Shown: positions 14,014-29,476 of the stretch, piece after piece
Layout of the letters: each line of letters opens with the position of its first letter
Numbering within the stretch: the stretch's first letter is position 1
NCBI GenBank assembly: GCA_032622095.1
Contig: CP136067.1
Coordinates: 194,950,052-195,014,051, forward strand
DNA: 64,000 nt
From: Siphonodentalium dalli
Lineage: Eukaryota > Mollusca > Scaphopoda > Gadilida > Siphonodentaliidae
Direction of reading: 5' to 3'
The notes under the pieces: generated by a model
What the model saw: only the letters and a program-made list of their open reading frames with translations
The model's database searches: none
What the model was told of the DNA's origin: nothing
Position numbers and translations under genes: made by a program

Positions 14014-15479
14014 TCATGACTTGCTGCACATACCAGTCATGGAAACGGGCCTCACACTCATCAAACTCATCATGACTTGCTGCACATACCAGTCATGGAA
14101 ACGGGCCTCACACTCATCCAAACTCATCATGACTTGCTGCACATACCAGTCACAGAAACGGGCCTCACACTCATCAAACTCATCATGACTTGCTGCACAT
14201 ACCAATCATGGAAACGGGCCTCACACTCATCCAAACTCATCATGACTTGCTGCACATACCAGTCATGGAAACGGGCCTCACACTCATCCAAACTCATCAT
14301 GACTTGCTGCACATACCAGTCACGGAAACGGGCCCCACACTCATCCAAACTCATCATGACTTGCTGCACATACCAGTCACGGAAACGGGCCTCACACTCA
14401 TCAAACTCATCATGACTTGCTGCACATACCAATCATGGAAACGGGCCCCACACTCATCCAAACTCATCATGACTTGCTGCACATACCAGTCATAGAAACG
14501 GGCCTCACACTCATCAAACTCATCATGACTTGCTGCACATACCAGTCACGGAAATGGGCCTCACACTCATCCAAACTCATCATGACTTGCTGCACATACC
14601 AGTCACGGAAACGGGCCTCACACTCATCAAACTCATCATGACTTGCTGCACATACCAGTCATGGAAACGGGCCTCACACTCATCCAAACTCATCATGACT
14701 TGCTGCACATACCAATCATGGAAACGGGCCCCACACTCATCAAACTCATCATGACTTGCTGCACATACCAGTCATGGAAACGGGCCTCACACTCATCCAA
14801 ACTCATCATGACTTGCTGCACATACCAGTCACGGAAACGGGCCTCACACTCATCCAAACTCATCATGACTTGCTGCACATACCAATCATGGAAACGGGCC
14901 CCACACTCATCAAACTCATCATGACTTGCTGCACATACCAGTCACGGAAACGGGCCTCACACTCATCAAACTCATCATGACTTGCTGCACATACCAATCA
15001 TGGAAACGGGCCCCACACTCATCCAAACTCATCATGACTTGCTGCACATACCAGTCACGGAAACGGGCCTCACACTCATCAAACTCATCATGACTTGCTG
15101 CACATACCAATCATGGAAACGGGCCCCACACTCATCAAACTCATCATGACTTGCTGCACATACCAGTCACAGAAACGGGCCTCACACTCATCCAAACTCA
15201 TCATGACTTGCTGCACATACCAGTCACGGAAACGGGCCTCACACTCATCAAACTCATCATGACTTGCTGCACATACCAGTCATGGAAACGGGCCTCACAC
15301 TCATCCAAACTCATCATGACTTGCTGAACATACCAGTCATGGAAACGGGCCTCACACTCATCAAACTCATCATGACTTGCTGCACATACCAGTCATGGAA
15401 ACGGGCCTCACACTCATCAAGACTTGCTGCACATACCAGTCATGGAAACGGGCCTCACACTCATCCAAACTCATCATGA
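14014..15479. repeat. Higher-order segment inside satellite (copy II)
   Basis: Partner of 8190-9655 at constant offset. Near identity implies a recent duplication compared with the age of the monomer variants. Confidence 0.85.
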
Positions 15480-18400
15480 CTTGCTGCACATACCAATCAT
15501 GGAAACGGGCCCCACACTCATCAAACTCATCATGACTTGCTGCACATACCAGTCACAGAAACGGGCCTCACACTCATCAAACTCATCATGACTTGCTGCA
15601 CATACCAGTCACAGAAACGGGCCTCACACTCATCAAACTCATCATGACTTGCTGCACATACCAGTCATGGAAACGGGCCTCACACTCATCAAACTCATCA
15701 TGACTTGATGCACATACCAGTCACGGAAACGGGCCCCACACTCATCAAACTCATCATGACTTGCTGCACATACCAGTCACGGAAACAGGCCTCACACTCA
15801 TCAAACTCATCATGACTTGCTGCACATACCAGTCACAGAAACGGGCCTCACACTCATCAAACTCATCATGACTTGCTGCACATACCAGTCATGGAAACGG
15901 GCCTCACACTCATCAAACTCATCATGACTTGCTGCACATACCAGTCACGGAAACGGGCCTCACACTCATCAAACTCACCATGACTTGCTGCACATACCAG
16001 TCACGGAAACGGGCCTCACACTCATCCAAACTCATCATGACTTGCTGCACATACCAGTCATGGAAACGGGCCTCACACTCATCAAACTCATCATGACTTG
16101 CTGCACATACCAGTCATGGAAACGGGCCTCACACTCATCCAAACTCATCATGACTTGCTGCACATACCAGTCATGGAAACGGGCCTCACACTCATCAAAC
16201 TCATCATGACTTGCTGCACATACCAGTCATGGAAACGGGCCTCACACTCATCAAACTCATCATGACTTGCTGCACATACCAGTCATGGAAACGGGCCTCA
16301 CACTCATCCAAACTCATCATGACTTGCTGCACATACCAATCATGGAAACGGGCCTCACACTCATCAAACTCATCATGACTTGCTGCACATACCAGTCATG
16401 GAAACGGGCCTCACACTCATCAAAACTCATCATGACTTGCTGCACATACCAGTCATGGAAACGGGCCTCACACTCATCCAAACTCATCATGACTTGCTGC
16501 ACATACCAATCATGGAAACGGGCCTCACACTCATCCAAACTCATCATGACTTGCTGCACATACCAGTCATGGAAACGGGCCTCACACTCATCCAAACTCA
16601 TCATGACTTGCTGCACATACCAGTCACGGAAACGGGCCCCACACTCATCCAAACTCATCATGACTTGCTGCACATACCAGTCACGGAAATGGGCCTCACA
16701 CTCATCCAAACTCATCATGACTTGCTGCACATACCAGTCACGGAAACGGGCCTCACACTCATCAAACTCATCATGACTTGCTGCACATACCAGTCATGGA
16801 AACGGGCCCCACACTCATCAAACTCATCATGACTTGCTGCACATACCAGTCATGGAAACGGGCCTCACACTCATCAAACTCATCATGACTTGATGCACAT
16901 ACCAGTCATGGAAACGGGCCCCACACTCATCAAACTCATCATGACTTGCTGCACATACCAGTCATGGAAACGGGCCTCACACTCATCAAACTCATCATGA
17001 CTTGCTGCACATACCAGTCATGGAAACGGGCCCCACACTCATCAAACTCATCATGACTTGCTGCACATACCAGTCATGGAAACGGGCCTCACACTCATCA
17101 AACTCATCATGACTTGCTGCACATACCAGTCACGGAAACGGGCCTCACACTCATCAAACTCATCATGACTTGCTGCACATACCAGTCACGGAAACAGGCC
17201 TCACACTCATCAAACTCATCATGACTTGCTGCACATACCAGTCACGGAAATGGGCCTCACACTCATCCAAACTCATCATGACTTGCTGCACATACCAGTC
17301 ACGGAAATGGGCCTCACACTCATCCAAACTCATCATGACTTGCTGCACATACCAGTCACGGAAACGGGCCTCACACTCATCAAACTCATCATGACTTGCT
17401 GCACATACCAGTCACGGAAACGGGCCTCACACTCATCAAACTCATCATGACTTGCTGCACATACCAGTCACGGAAACAGGCCTCACACTCATCAAACTCA
17501 TCATGACTTGCTGCACATACCAGTCATAGAAACGGGCCTCACACTCATCCAAACTCATCATGACTTGCTGCACATACCAGTCACGGAAACGGGCCTCACA
17601 CTCATCCAAACTCATCATGACTTGCTGCACATACCAGTCACGGAAACGGGCCTCACACTCATCAAACTCATCATGACTTGCTGCACATACCAGTCACGGA
17701 AACGGGCCTCACACTCATCCAAACTCATCATGACTTGCTGCACATACCAATCATGGAAACGGGCCCCACACTCATCAAACTCATCATGACTTGCTGCACA
17801 TACCAGTCACGGAAACGGGCCTCACACTCATCCAAACTCATCATGACTTGCTGCACATACCAGTCATGGAAACGGGCCTCACACTCATCCAAACTCATCA
17901 TGACTTGCTGCACATACCAATCATGGAAACGGGCCCCACACTCATCAAACTCATCATGACTTGCTGCACATACCAGTCATGGAAACGGGCCTCACACTCA
18001 TCAAACTCATCATGACTTTCTGCACATACCAGTCACGGAAACGGGCCTCACACTCATCAAACTCATCATGACTTGCTGCACATACCAGTCATAGAAACGG
18101 GCCTCACACTCATCCAAACTCATCATGACTTGCTGCACATACCAGTCACGGAAACGGGCCCCACACTCATCAAACTCATCATGACTTGCTGCACATACCA
18201 GTCAGGGAAACGGGCCTCACACTCATCCAAACTCATCATGACTTGCTGCACATACCAGTCACGGAAACGGGCCCCACACTCATCAAACTCATCATGACTT
18301 GCTGCACATACCAGTCACGGAAACGGGCCCCACACTCATCAAACTCATCATGACTTGCTGCACATACCAGTCACGGAAACGGGCCTCACACTCATCAAAC

Positions 18401-20859
18401 TTATCATGACTTGCTGCACATACCAGTCACGGAAACGGGCCCCACACTCATCAAACTCATCATGACTTGCTGCACATACCAGTCACGGAAACGGGCCTCA
18501 CACTCATCAAACTCATCATGACTTGCTGCACATACCAGTCACGGAAACGGGCCCCACACTCATCAAACTCATCATGACTTGCTGCACATACCAGTCACGG
18601 AAACGGGCCTCACACTCATCCAAACTCATCATGACTTGCTGCACATACCAGTCATGGAAACGGGCCTCACACTCATCAAACTCATCATGACTTGCTGCAC
18701 ATACCAGTCATGGAAACGGGCCTCACACTCATCAAACTCATCATGACTTGCTGCACATACCAGTCACGGAAACGGGCCCCACACTCATCCAAACTCATCA
18801 TGACTTGCTGCACATACCAGTCATGGAAACGGGCCTCACACTCATCAAACTCATCATGACTTGCTGCACATACCAGTCACGGAAACAGGCCTCACACTCA
18901 TCCAAACTCATCATGACTTGCTGCACATACCAGTCACGGAAACGGGCCTCACACTCATCCAAACTCATCATGACTTGCTGCACATACCAGTCACGGGCCC
19001 CACACTCATCCAAACTCATCATGACTTGCTGCACATACCAGTCACGGGCCCCACACTCATCCAAACTCATCATGACTTGCTGCACATACCAGTCACGGAA
19101 ACAGGCCTCACACTCATCCAAACTCATCATGACTTGCTGCACATACCAGTCATAGAAACGGGCCTCACACTCATCCAAACTCATCATGACTTGCTGCACA
19201 TACCAGTCACGGGCCCCACACTCATCAAACTCATCATGACTTGCTGCACATACCAGTCACGGGCCCCACACTCATCAAACTCATCATGACTTGCTGCACA
19301 TACCAGTCATGGAAACGGGCCTCACACTCATCAAACTCATCATGACTTGCTGCACATACCAGTCATGGAAACGGGCCTCACACTCATCAAACTCATAATG
19401 ACTTGCTGCACATACCAGTCACGGAAACAGGCCTCACACTCATCAAACTCATCATGACTTGCTGCACATACCAGTCACGGAAACGGGCCTCACACTCATC
19501 AAACTCATCATGACTTGCTGCACATACCAGTCACGGAAACGGGCCTCACACTCATCAAACTCATCATGACTTGCTGCACATACCAGTCATGGAAACGGGC
19601 CTCACACTCATCAAACTCATCATGACTTGCTGCACATACCAGTCATGGAAACGGGCCTCACACTCATCAAACTCATCATGACTTGCTGCACAAACCAGTC
19701 ACGGAAACGGGCCTCACATTCATCAAACTCATCATGACTTGCTGCACATACCAGTCATGGAAATGGGCCTCACACTCATCAAACTCATCATGACTTGCTG
19801 CACATACCAGTCATGGAAACGGGCCCCACACTCATCAAACTCATCATGACTTGCTGCACATACCAGTCACGGAAACGGGCCTCACACTCATCAAACTCAT
19901 CATGACTTGCTGCACAAACCAGTCACGGAAACGGGCCCCACACTCATCAAACTCATCATGACTTGCTGCACATACCAGTCATGGAAACGGGCCTCACACT
20001 CATCAAACTCATCATGACTTGCTGCACATACCAGTCATGGAAACGGGCCTCACACTCATCAAACTCATCATGACTTGCTGCACATACCAGTCATGGAAAC
20101 GGGCCCCACACTCATCAAACTCATCATGACTTGCTGCACATACCAGTCATGGAAACGGGCCCCACACTCATCAAACTCATCATGACTTGCTGCACATACC
20201 AGTCACGGAAACGGGCCTCACACTCATCAAACTCATCATGACTTGCTGCACATACCAGTCACGGAAACGGGCCTCACACTCATCAAACTCATCATGACTT
20301 GCTGCACATACCAGTCATGGAAACGGGCCCCACACTCATCAAACTCATCATGACTTGCTGCACATACCAGTCATGGAAACGGGCCCCACACTCATCAAAC
20401 TCATCATGACTTGCTGCACATACCAGTCATGGAAACGGGCCTCACACTCATCCAAACTCATCATGACTTGCTGCACATACCAGTCATGGAAACGGGCCCC
20501 ACACTCATCAAACTCATCATGACTTGCTGCACATACCAGTCACGGAAACGGGCCTCACACTCATCAAACTCATCATGACTTGCTGCACATACCAGTCATG
20601 GAAACGGGCCTCACACTCATCAAACTCATCATGACTTGCTGCACATACCAGTCACGGAAACGGGCCCCACACTCATCAAACTCATCATGACTTGCTGCAC
20701 ATACCAGTCATGGAAACGGGCCTCACACTCATCAAACTCATCATGACTTGCTGCACATACCAGTCATGGAAACGGGCCTCACACTCATCAAACTCATCAT
20801 GACTTGCTGCACATACCAGTCATGGAAACGGGCCTCACACTCATCAAACTCATCATGAC

Positions 20860-21060
20860 TTGCTGCACATACTAGTCATGGAAACGGGCCTCACACTCAT
20901 CAAACTCATCATGACTTGCTGCACATACTAGTCATGGAAACGGGCCCCACACTCATCAAACTCATCATGACTTGCTGCACATACTAGTCATGGAAACGGG
21001 CCTCACACTCATCAAACTCATCATGACTTGCTGCACATACTAGTCATGGAAACGGGCCTC
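20860..21060. repeat. Local run of TACTAG variant monomers
   Basis: Four successive monomers carry ACATACTAGTCATGG in place of ACATACCAGTCATGG. A second local run (CTGCAAATACC) follows at about 21255-21435. Such clusters mark small local amplifications. Confidence 0.75.
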
Positions 21061-24000
21061 ACACTCATCAAACTCATCATGACTTGCTGCACATACCAGT
21101 CACGGAAACGGGCCCCACACTCATCAAACTCATCATGACTTGATGCACATACCAGTCATGGAAACGGGCCTCACACTCATCAAACTCATCATGACTTGCT
21201 GCACATACCAGTCATGGAAACGGGCCCCACACTCATCAAACTCATCATGACTTGCTGCAAATACCAGTCACGGAAACGGGCCTCACACTCATCAAACTCA
21301 TCATGACTTGCTGCACATACCAGTCATGGAAACGGGCCCCACACTCATCAAACTCATCATGACTTGCTGCAAATACCAGTCATGGAAACGGGCCCCACAC
21401 TCATCAAACTCATCATGACTTGCTGCAAATACCAGTCACGGAAACGGGCCTCACACTCATCATGACTTGCTGCACATACCAGTCATGGAAACGGGCCCCA
21501 CACTCATCAAACTCATCATGACTTGCTGCACATACCAGTCATGGAAACGGGCCTCACACTCATCATGACTTGCTGCACATACCAGTCATGGAAACGGGCC
21601 CCACACTCATCATGACTTGCTGCACATACCAGTCATGGAAACGGGCCTCACACTCATCAAACTCATCATGACTTGCTGCACATACCAGTCATGGAAACGG
21701 GCCCCACACTCATCCAAACTCATCATGACTTGATGCACATACCAGTCATGGAAACGGGCCTCACTCATCAAACTCATCATGACTTGCTGCACATACCAGT
21801 CACGGAAACGGGCCCCACACTCATCCAAACTCATCATGACTTGCTGCACATACCAGTCACGGAAACGGGCCTCACACTCATCAAACTCATCATGACTTGC
21901 TGCACATACCAGTCATGGAAACGGGCCTCACACTCATCCAAACTCATCAGGACTTGCTGCACATACCAGTCACGGAAACGGGCCTCACACTCATCAAACT
22001 CATCATGACTTGCTGCACATACCAGTCATGGAAACGGGCCCCACACTCATCCAAACTCATCATGACTTGCTGCACATACCAGTCACGGAAACGGGCCCCA
22101 CACTCATCCAAACTCATCATGACTTGCTGCACATACCAGTCACGGAAACGGGCCTCACACTCATCAAACTCATCATGACTTGCTGCACATACCAGTCATG
22201 GAAACGGGCCTCACACTCATCAAACTCATCATGACTTGCTGCACATACCAGTCACGGAAACGGGCCTCACACTCATCCAAACTCATCATGACTTGCTGCA
22301 CATACCAGTCATGGAAACGGGCCTCACACTCATCAAACTCATCATGACTTGCTGCACATACCAGTCACGGAAACGGGCCTCACACTCATCAAACTCATCA
22401 TGACTTGCTGCACATACCAGTCACGGAAACGGGCCTCACACTCATCAAACTCATCATGACTTGCTGCACATACCAGTCACGGAAACGGGCCTCACACTCA
22501 TCATGACTTGCTGCACATACCAGTCATGGAAACGGGCCTCACACTCATCAAACTCATCATGACTTGCTGCACATACCAGTCATGGAAACGGGCCTCACAC
22601 TCATCAAACTCATCATGACTTGCTGCACATACCAGTCACGGAAACGGGCCCCACACTCATCAAACTCATCATGACTTGCTGCACATACCAGTCACGGAAA
22701 CGGGCCTCACACTCATCAAACTCATCATGACTTGCTGCACATACCAGTCATGGAAACGGGCCTCACACTCATCAAACTCATCATGACTTGCTGCACATAC
22801 CAGTCATGGAAACGGGCCTCACACTCATCAAACTCATCATGACTTGCTGCACATACCAGTCATGGAAACGGGCCTCACACTCATCAAACTCATCATGACT
22901 TGCTGCACATACCAGTCATGGAAACGGGCCCCACACTCATCAAACTCATCATGACTTGCTGCACATACCAGTCATGGAAACGGGCCTCACACTCATCAAA
23001 CTCATCATGACTTGCTGCACATACCAGTCATGGAAACGGGCCTCACACTCATCAAACTCATCATGACTTGCTGCACATACCAGTCATGGAAACGGGCCTC
23101 ACACTCATCAAACTCATCATGACTTGCTGCACATACCAGTCATGGAAACGGGCCTCACACTCATCAAACTCATCATGACTTGCTGCACATACCAGTCACG
23201 GAAACGGGCCTCACACTCATCAAACTCATCATGACTTGCTGCACATACCAGTCACGGAAACGGGCCCCACACTCATCAAACTCATCATGACTTGCTGCAT
23301 ATACCAGTCATGGAAACGGGCCCCACACTCATCAAACTCATCATGACTTGCTGCACATACCAGTCATGGAAACGGGCCTCACACTCATCAAACTCATCAT
23401 GACTTGCTGCATATACCAGTCACGGAAACGGGCCTCACACTCATCAAACTCATCATGACTTGCTGCACATACCAGTCACGGAAACGGGCCTCACACTCAT
23501 CAAACTCATCATGACTTGCTGCACATACCAGTCACGGAAACGGGCCTCACACTCATCAAACTCATCATGACTTGCTGCACATACCAGTCATAGAAACGGG
23601 CCTCACACTCATCAAACTCACCATTACTTGCTGCACATACCAGTCATGGAAACGGGCCTCACACTCATCAAACTCATCATGACTTGCTGCACATACCAGT
23701 CACGGAAACGGGCCTCACACTCATCAAACTCATCATGACTTGCTGCACATACCAGTCATGGAAACGGGCCTCACACTCATCAAACTCATCATGACTTGCT
23801 GCACATACCAGTCATGGAAACGGGCCTCACACTCATCAAACTCATCATGACTTGCTGCACATACCAGTCATGGAAACGGGCCTCACACTCATCAAGACTT
23901 GCTGCACATACCAGTCATGGAAACGGGCCTCACACTCATCAAACTCATCATGACTTGCTGCACATACCAGTCATGGAAACGGGCCTCACACTCATCAAAC

Positions 24001-26501
24001 TCATCATGACTTGCTGCACATACCAGTCACGGAAACGGACCCTCACTCATCAAACTCATCATGACTTGCTGCACATACCAGTCACGGAAACGGGCCCCAC
24101 ACTCATCAAACTCATCATGACTTGCTGCACATACCAGTCATGGAAACGGGCCCCACACTCATCAAACTCATCATGACTTGCTGCACATACCAGTCATGGA
24201 AACGGGCCTCACACTCATCAAACTCATCATGACTTGCTGCACATACCAGTCATGGAAACGGGCCTCACACTCATCAAACTCATCATGACTTGCTGCACAT
24301 ACCAGTCACGGAAACGGGCCCCACACTCATCAAACTCATCATGACTTGATGCACATACCAGTCATGGAAACGGGCCTCACACTCATCAAACTCATCATGA
24401 CTTACTGCACATACCAGTCATGGAAACGGGCCTCACACTCATCAAACTCATCATGACTTGCTGCACATACCAGTCATGGAAACGGGCCTCACACTCATCA
24501 AACTCATCATGACTTGATGCACATACCAGTCATGGAAACGGGCCTCACACTCATCAAACTCATCATGACTTGCTGCACATACCAGTCACGGAAACGGGCC
24601 TCACACTCATCATGACTTGCTGCACATACCAGTCACGGAAACGGGCCCCACACTCATCCAAACTCATCATGACTTGCTGCACATACCAGTCACGGAAACG
24701 GGCCCCACACTCATCCAAACTCATCATAACTTGCTGCACATACCAGTCACGGAAACGGGCCTCACACTCATCAAACTCATCATGACTTGCTGCACATACC
24801 AGTCACGGAAACGGGCCTCACACTCATCAAACTCATCATGACTTGCTGCACATACCAGTCACGGAAACGGGCCTCACGCTCATCCAAACTCATCATGACT
24901 TGCTGCACATACCAGTCACGGAAACGGGCCTCACACTCATCAAACTCATCATGACTTGCTGTACATACCAGTCATAGAAACGGGCCTCACACTCATCAAG
25001 ACTTGCTGCACATACCAGTCATGGAAACGGGCCCCACACTCATCAAACTCATCATGACTTGCTGCACATACCAGTCACGGAAACGGGCCTCACACTCATC
25101 CAAACTCATCATGACTTGCTGCACATACCAGTCACGGAAACGGGCCTCACACTCATCCAAACTCATCATGACTTGCTGCACATACCAGTCACGGAAACGG
25201 GCCCCACACTCATCCAAACTCATCATGACTTGCTGCACATACCAGTCATGGAAACGGGCCTCACACTCATCCAAAATCATGACTTGCTGCACATACCAGT
25301 CACGGAAACGGGCCCCACACTCATCAAACTCATCATGACTTGCTGCACATACCAGTCACGGAAACGGGCCTCACACTCATCCAAACTCATCATGGCTTGC
25401 TGCACATACCAGTCATGGAAACGGTCCTCACACTCATCAAACTCATCATGACTTGCTGCACATACCAGTCATGGAAACGGGCCTCACACTCATCAAACTC
25501 ATCATGACTTGCTGCACATACCAGTCACAGAAACGGGCCTCACACTCATCCAAACTCATCATGACTTGCTGCACATACCAGTCACAGAAACGGGCCTCAC
25601 ACTCATCCAAACTCATCATGACTTGCTGTACATACCAGTCACGGAAACGGGCCTCACACTCATCAAACTCATCATGACTTGCTGCACATACCAGTCATGG
25701 AAACGGGCCTCACACTCATCATGACTTGCTGCACATACCAGTCACGGAAACGGGACTCACACTCATCAAACTCATCATGACTTGCTGCACATACCAGTCA
25801 TGGAAACGGGCCTCACACTCATCAAACTCATCATGACTTGCTGCACATACCAGTCACGGAAACGGGCCCCACACTCATCAAACTCATCATGACTTGCTGC
25901 ACATACCAGTCACGGAAACGGGCCCCACACTCATCAAACTCACCATGACTTGCTGCACATACCAGTCATGGAAACGGGTCCCACACTCATCAAACTCACC
26001 ATGACTTGCTGCACATACCAGTCATGGAAACGGGCCTCACACTCATCCAAACTCATCATGACTTGCTGCACATACCAGTCACGGAAACGGGCCCCACACT
26101 CATCAAACTCATCATGACTTGCTGCACATACCAGTCACGGAAACGGGCCTCACACTCATCAAACTCATCATGACTTGCTGCACATACCAGTCATGGAAAC
26201 GGGCCTCACACTCATCATGACTTGCTGCACATACCAGTCACGGAAACGGGACTCACACTCATCAAACTCATCATGACTTGCTGCACATACCAGTCATGGA
26301 AACGGGCCTCACACTCATCAAACTCATCATGACTTGCTGCACATACCAGTCACGGAAACGGGCCCCACACTCATCAAACTCATCATGACTTGCTGCACAT
26401 ACCAGTCACGGAAACGGGCCCCACACTCATCAAACTCACCATGACTTGCTGCACATACCAGTCATGGAAACGGGCCCCACACTCATCAAACTCACCATGA
26501 C

Positions 26502-29276
26502 TTGCTGCACATACCAGTCATGGAAACGGGCCTCACACTCATCCAAACTCATCATGACTTGCTGCACATACCAGTCATGGAAACGGGCCCCACACTCATC
26601 AAACTCATCATGACTTGCTGCACATACCAGTCATGGAAACGGGCCTCACACTCATCCAAACTCATCATGACTTGCTGCACATACCAGTCACGGAAACAGG
26701 CCTCACACTCATCAAACTCATCATGACTTGCTGCACATACCAGTCATGGAAACGGGCCTCACACTCGTCAAACTCATCATGACTTGCTGCACATACCAGT
26801 CATGGAAACGGGCCCCACACTCATCAAACTCATCATGACTTGCTGCACATACCAGTCACGGAAACGGGCCCCACACTCATCCAAACTCATCATGACTTGC
26901 TGCACATACCAGTCATGGAAACGGGCCCCACACTCATCCAAACTCATCATGACTTGCTGCACATACCAGTCACGGAAACGGGCCTCACACTCATCAAACT
27001 CATCATTACTTGCTGCACATACCAGTCATGGAAACGGGCCCCACACTCATCAAACTCATCATGACTTGCTGCACATACCAGTCATGGAAACGGGCCTCAC
27101 ACTCATCAAACTCATCATGACTTGCTGCACATACCAGTCATGGAAACGGGCCTCACACTCGTCAAACTTATCATGACTTGCTGCACATACCAGTCATGGA
27201 AACGGGCCCCACACTCATCAAACTCATCATGACTTGCTGCACATACCAGTCATGGAAACGGGCCCCACACTCATCAAACTCATCATGACTTGCTGCACAT
27301 ACCAGTCATGGAAACGGGCCTCACACTCATCAAACTCATCATGACTTGCTGTACATACCAGTCATGGAAACGGGCCTCACACTCATCAAACTCATCATGA
27401 CTTGCTGCACATACCAGTCATGGAAACGGGCCCCACACTCATCAAACTCATCATGACTTGCTGCACATACCAGTCATGGAAACGGGCCCCACACTCATCA
27501 AACTCATCATGACTTGCTGTACATACCAGTCATAGAAACGGGCCTCACACTCATCAAACTCATCATGACTTGCTGCACATACCAGTCATAGAAACGGGCC
27601 CCACACTCATCAAACTCATCATGACTTGCTGCACATACCAGTCACGGAAACAGGCCTCACACTCATCAAACTCATCATGACTTGCTGCACATACCAGTCA
27701 TGGAAACGGGCCTCACACTCGTCAAACTCATCATGACTTGCTGCACATACCAGTCATGGAAACGGGCCCCACACTCATCAAACTCATCATGACTTGCTGC
27801 ACATACCAGTCATGGAAACGGGCCTCACACTCATCCAAACTCATTATGACTTGCTGCACATACCAGTCACGGAAACAGGCCTCACACTCATCAAACTCAT
27901 CATGACTTGCTGCACATACCAGTCATGGAAACGGGCCTCACACTCATCATGACTTGCTGCACATACCAGTCATGGAAACGGGCCTCACACTCATCCAAAC
28001 TCATCATGACTTGCTGCACATACCAGTCATGGAAACGGGCCTCACACTCGTCAAACTTATCATGACTTGCTGCACATACCAGTCATGGAAACGGGCCCCA
28101 CACTCATCAAACTCATCATGACTTGCTGCACATACCAGTCATGGAAACGGGCCTCACACTCATCAAACTCATCATGACTTGCTGCACATACCAGTCATGG
28201 AAACGGGCCTCACACTCATCCAAACTCATCATGACTTGCTGCACATACCAGTCACGGAAACAGGCCTCACACTCATCAAACTCATCATGACTTGCTGCAC
28301 ATACCAGTCATGGAAACGGGCCTCACACTCATCAAACTCATCATGACTTGCTGCACATACCAGTCATGGAAACGGGCCCCACACTCATCAAACTCATCAT
28401 GACTTGCTGCACATACCAGTCATGGAAACGGGCCTCACACTCATCAAACTCATCATGACTTGCTGCACATACCAGTCATGGAAACGGGCCTCACACTCGT
28501 CAAACTCATCATGACTTGCTGCACATACCAGTCATGGAAACGGGCCCCACACTCATCAAACTCATCATGACTTGCTGCACATACCAGTCATGGAAACGGG
28601 CCTCACACTCATCCAAACTCATCATGACTTGCTGCACATACCAGTCACGGAAACAGGCCTCACACTCATCAAACTCATCATGACTTGCTGCACATACCAG
28701 TCATGGAAACGGGCCTCACACTCATCATGACTTGCTGCACATACCAGTCATGGAAACGGGCCTCACACTCATCCAAACTCATCATGACTTGCTGCACATA
28801 CCAGTCATGGAAACGGGCCCCACACTCATCAAACTCATCATGACTTGCTGCACATACCAGTCATGGAAACGGGCCTCACACTCATCATGACTTGCTGCAC
28901 ATACCAGTCATGGAAACGGGCCTCACACTCATCCAAACTCATCATGACTTGCTGCACATACCAGTCATGGAAACGGGCCCCACACTCATCAAACTCATCA
29001 TGACTTGCTGCACATACCAGTCATGGAAACGGGCCTCACACTCATCATGACTTGCTGCACATACCAGTCATGGAAACGGGCCTCACACTCATCCAAACTC
29101 ATCATGACTTGCTGCACATACCAGTCATGGAAACGGGCCCCACACTCATCAAACTCATCATGACTTGCTGCACATACCAGTCATGGAAACGGGCCTCACA
29201 CTCATCCAAACTCATCATGACTTGCTGCACATACCAGTCACGGAAACAGGCCTCACACTCATCAAACTCATCATGA
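26502..29276. repeat. Right-part duplication of satellite (offset 2,550 bp)
   Basis: The monomer order at 26502-26726 recurs at 29052-29276. CTCGTCAAACT monomers, absent from the left half as far as I can see, recur about every 0.3-0.8 kb here (26765, 27158, 27718, 28048, 28498, 29315). Confidence 0.65.
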
Positions 29277-29476
29277 CTTGCTGCACATACCAGTCATGGA
29301 AACGGGCCTCACACTCGTCAAACTCATCATGACTTGCTGCACATACCAGTCATGGAAACGGGCCCCACACTCATCAAACTCACCATGACTTGCTGCACAT
29401 ACCAGTCATGGAAACGGGCCTCACACTCATCAAAACTCATCATGACTTGCTGCACATACCAGTCACGGAAACAGGC

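Larger units (their letters stand above)
1557..29476. repeat. 27.9-kb satellite array, 56/57-bp monomer derived from transposase coding sequence
   Basis: About 495 head-to-tail monomers. In plus orientation a monomer reads CATCATGACTTGCTGCACAT, then ACCAGTCAYGGAAACGGGCC, then YCACACTCATC(C)AAACT. The 57-bp form has CATCCAAACT; the commoner 56-bp form has lost one C. On the minus strand the 57-bp form is 19 codons with no stop: FRDWYVQQVMMSLDECEA + R. Both edge monomers are 57 bp long and continue in frame into transposase sequence. Shortened monomers (about 46 and 50 bp) occur throughout. Variant positions are mainly CACGG/CATGG/CACAG, ACGGG/ACAGG/ATGGG and CACAC/CACGC. Open frames in the array, on either strand, follow from repeat phase and are not genes. 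Confidence 0.97.

Noticed and set aside
1557-29476. Many open frames of 61-169 codons on both strands within the satellite
   Set aside because: They follow from the 56/57-bp repeat phase. Reading phase changes at each 56-bp monomer and no single frame is kept.
1557-29476. CRISPR-like direct repeats
   Set aside because: Monomers are contiguous with no unique spacers, and the setting is clearly eukaryotic (spliced exons, MITEs).
1557-29476. CENP-B box in the monomer
   Set aside because: GGAAACGGG matches the second half of the vertebrate CENP-B box, but the essential TTCG half is absent (AGTC instead). Given that the parent is a CENP-B-related transposase it is a curious match, but it is not evidence of binding.
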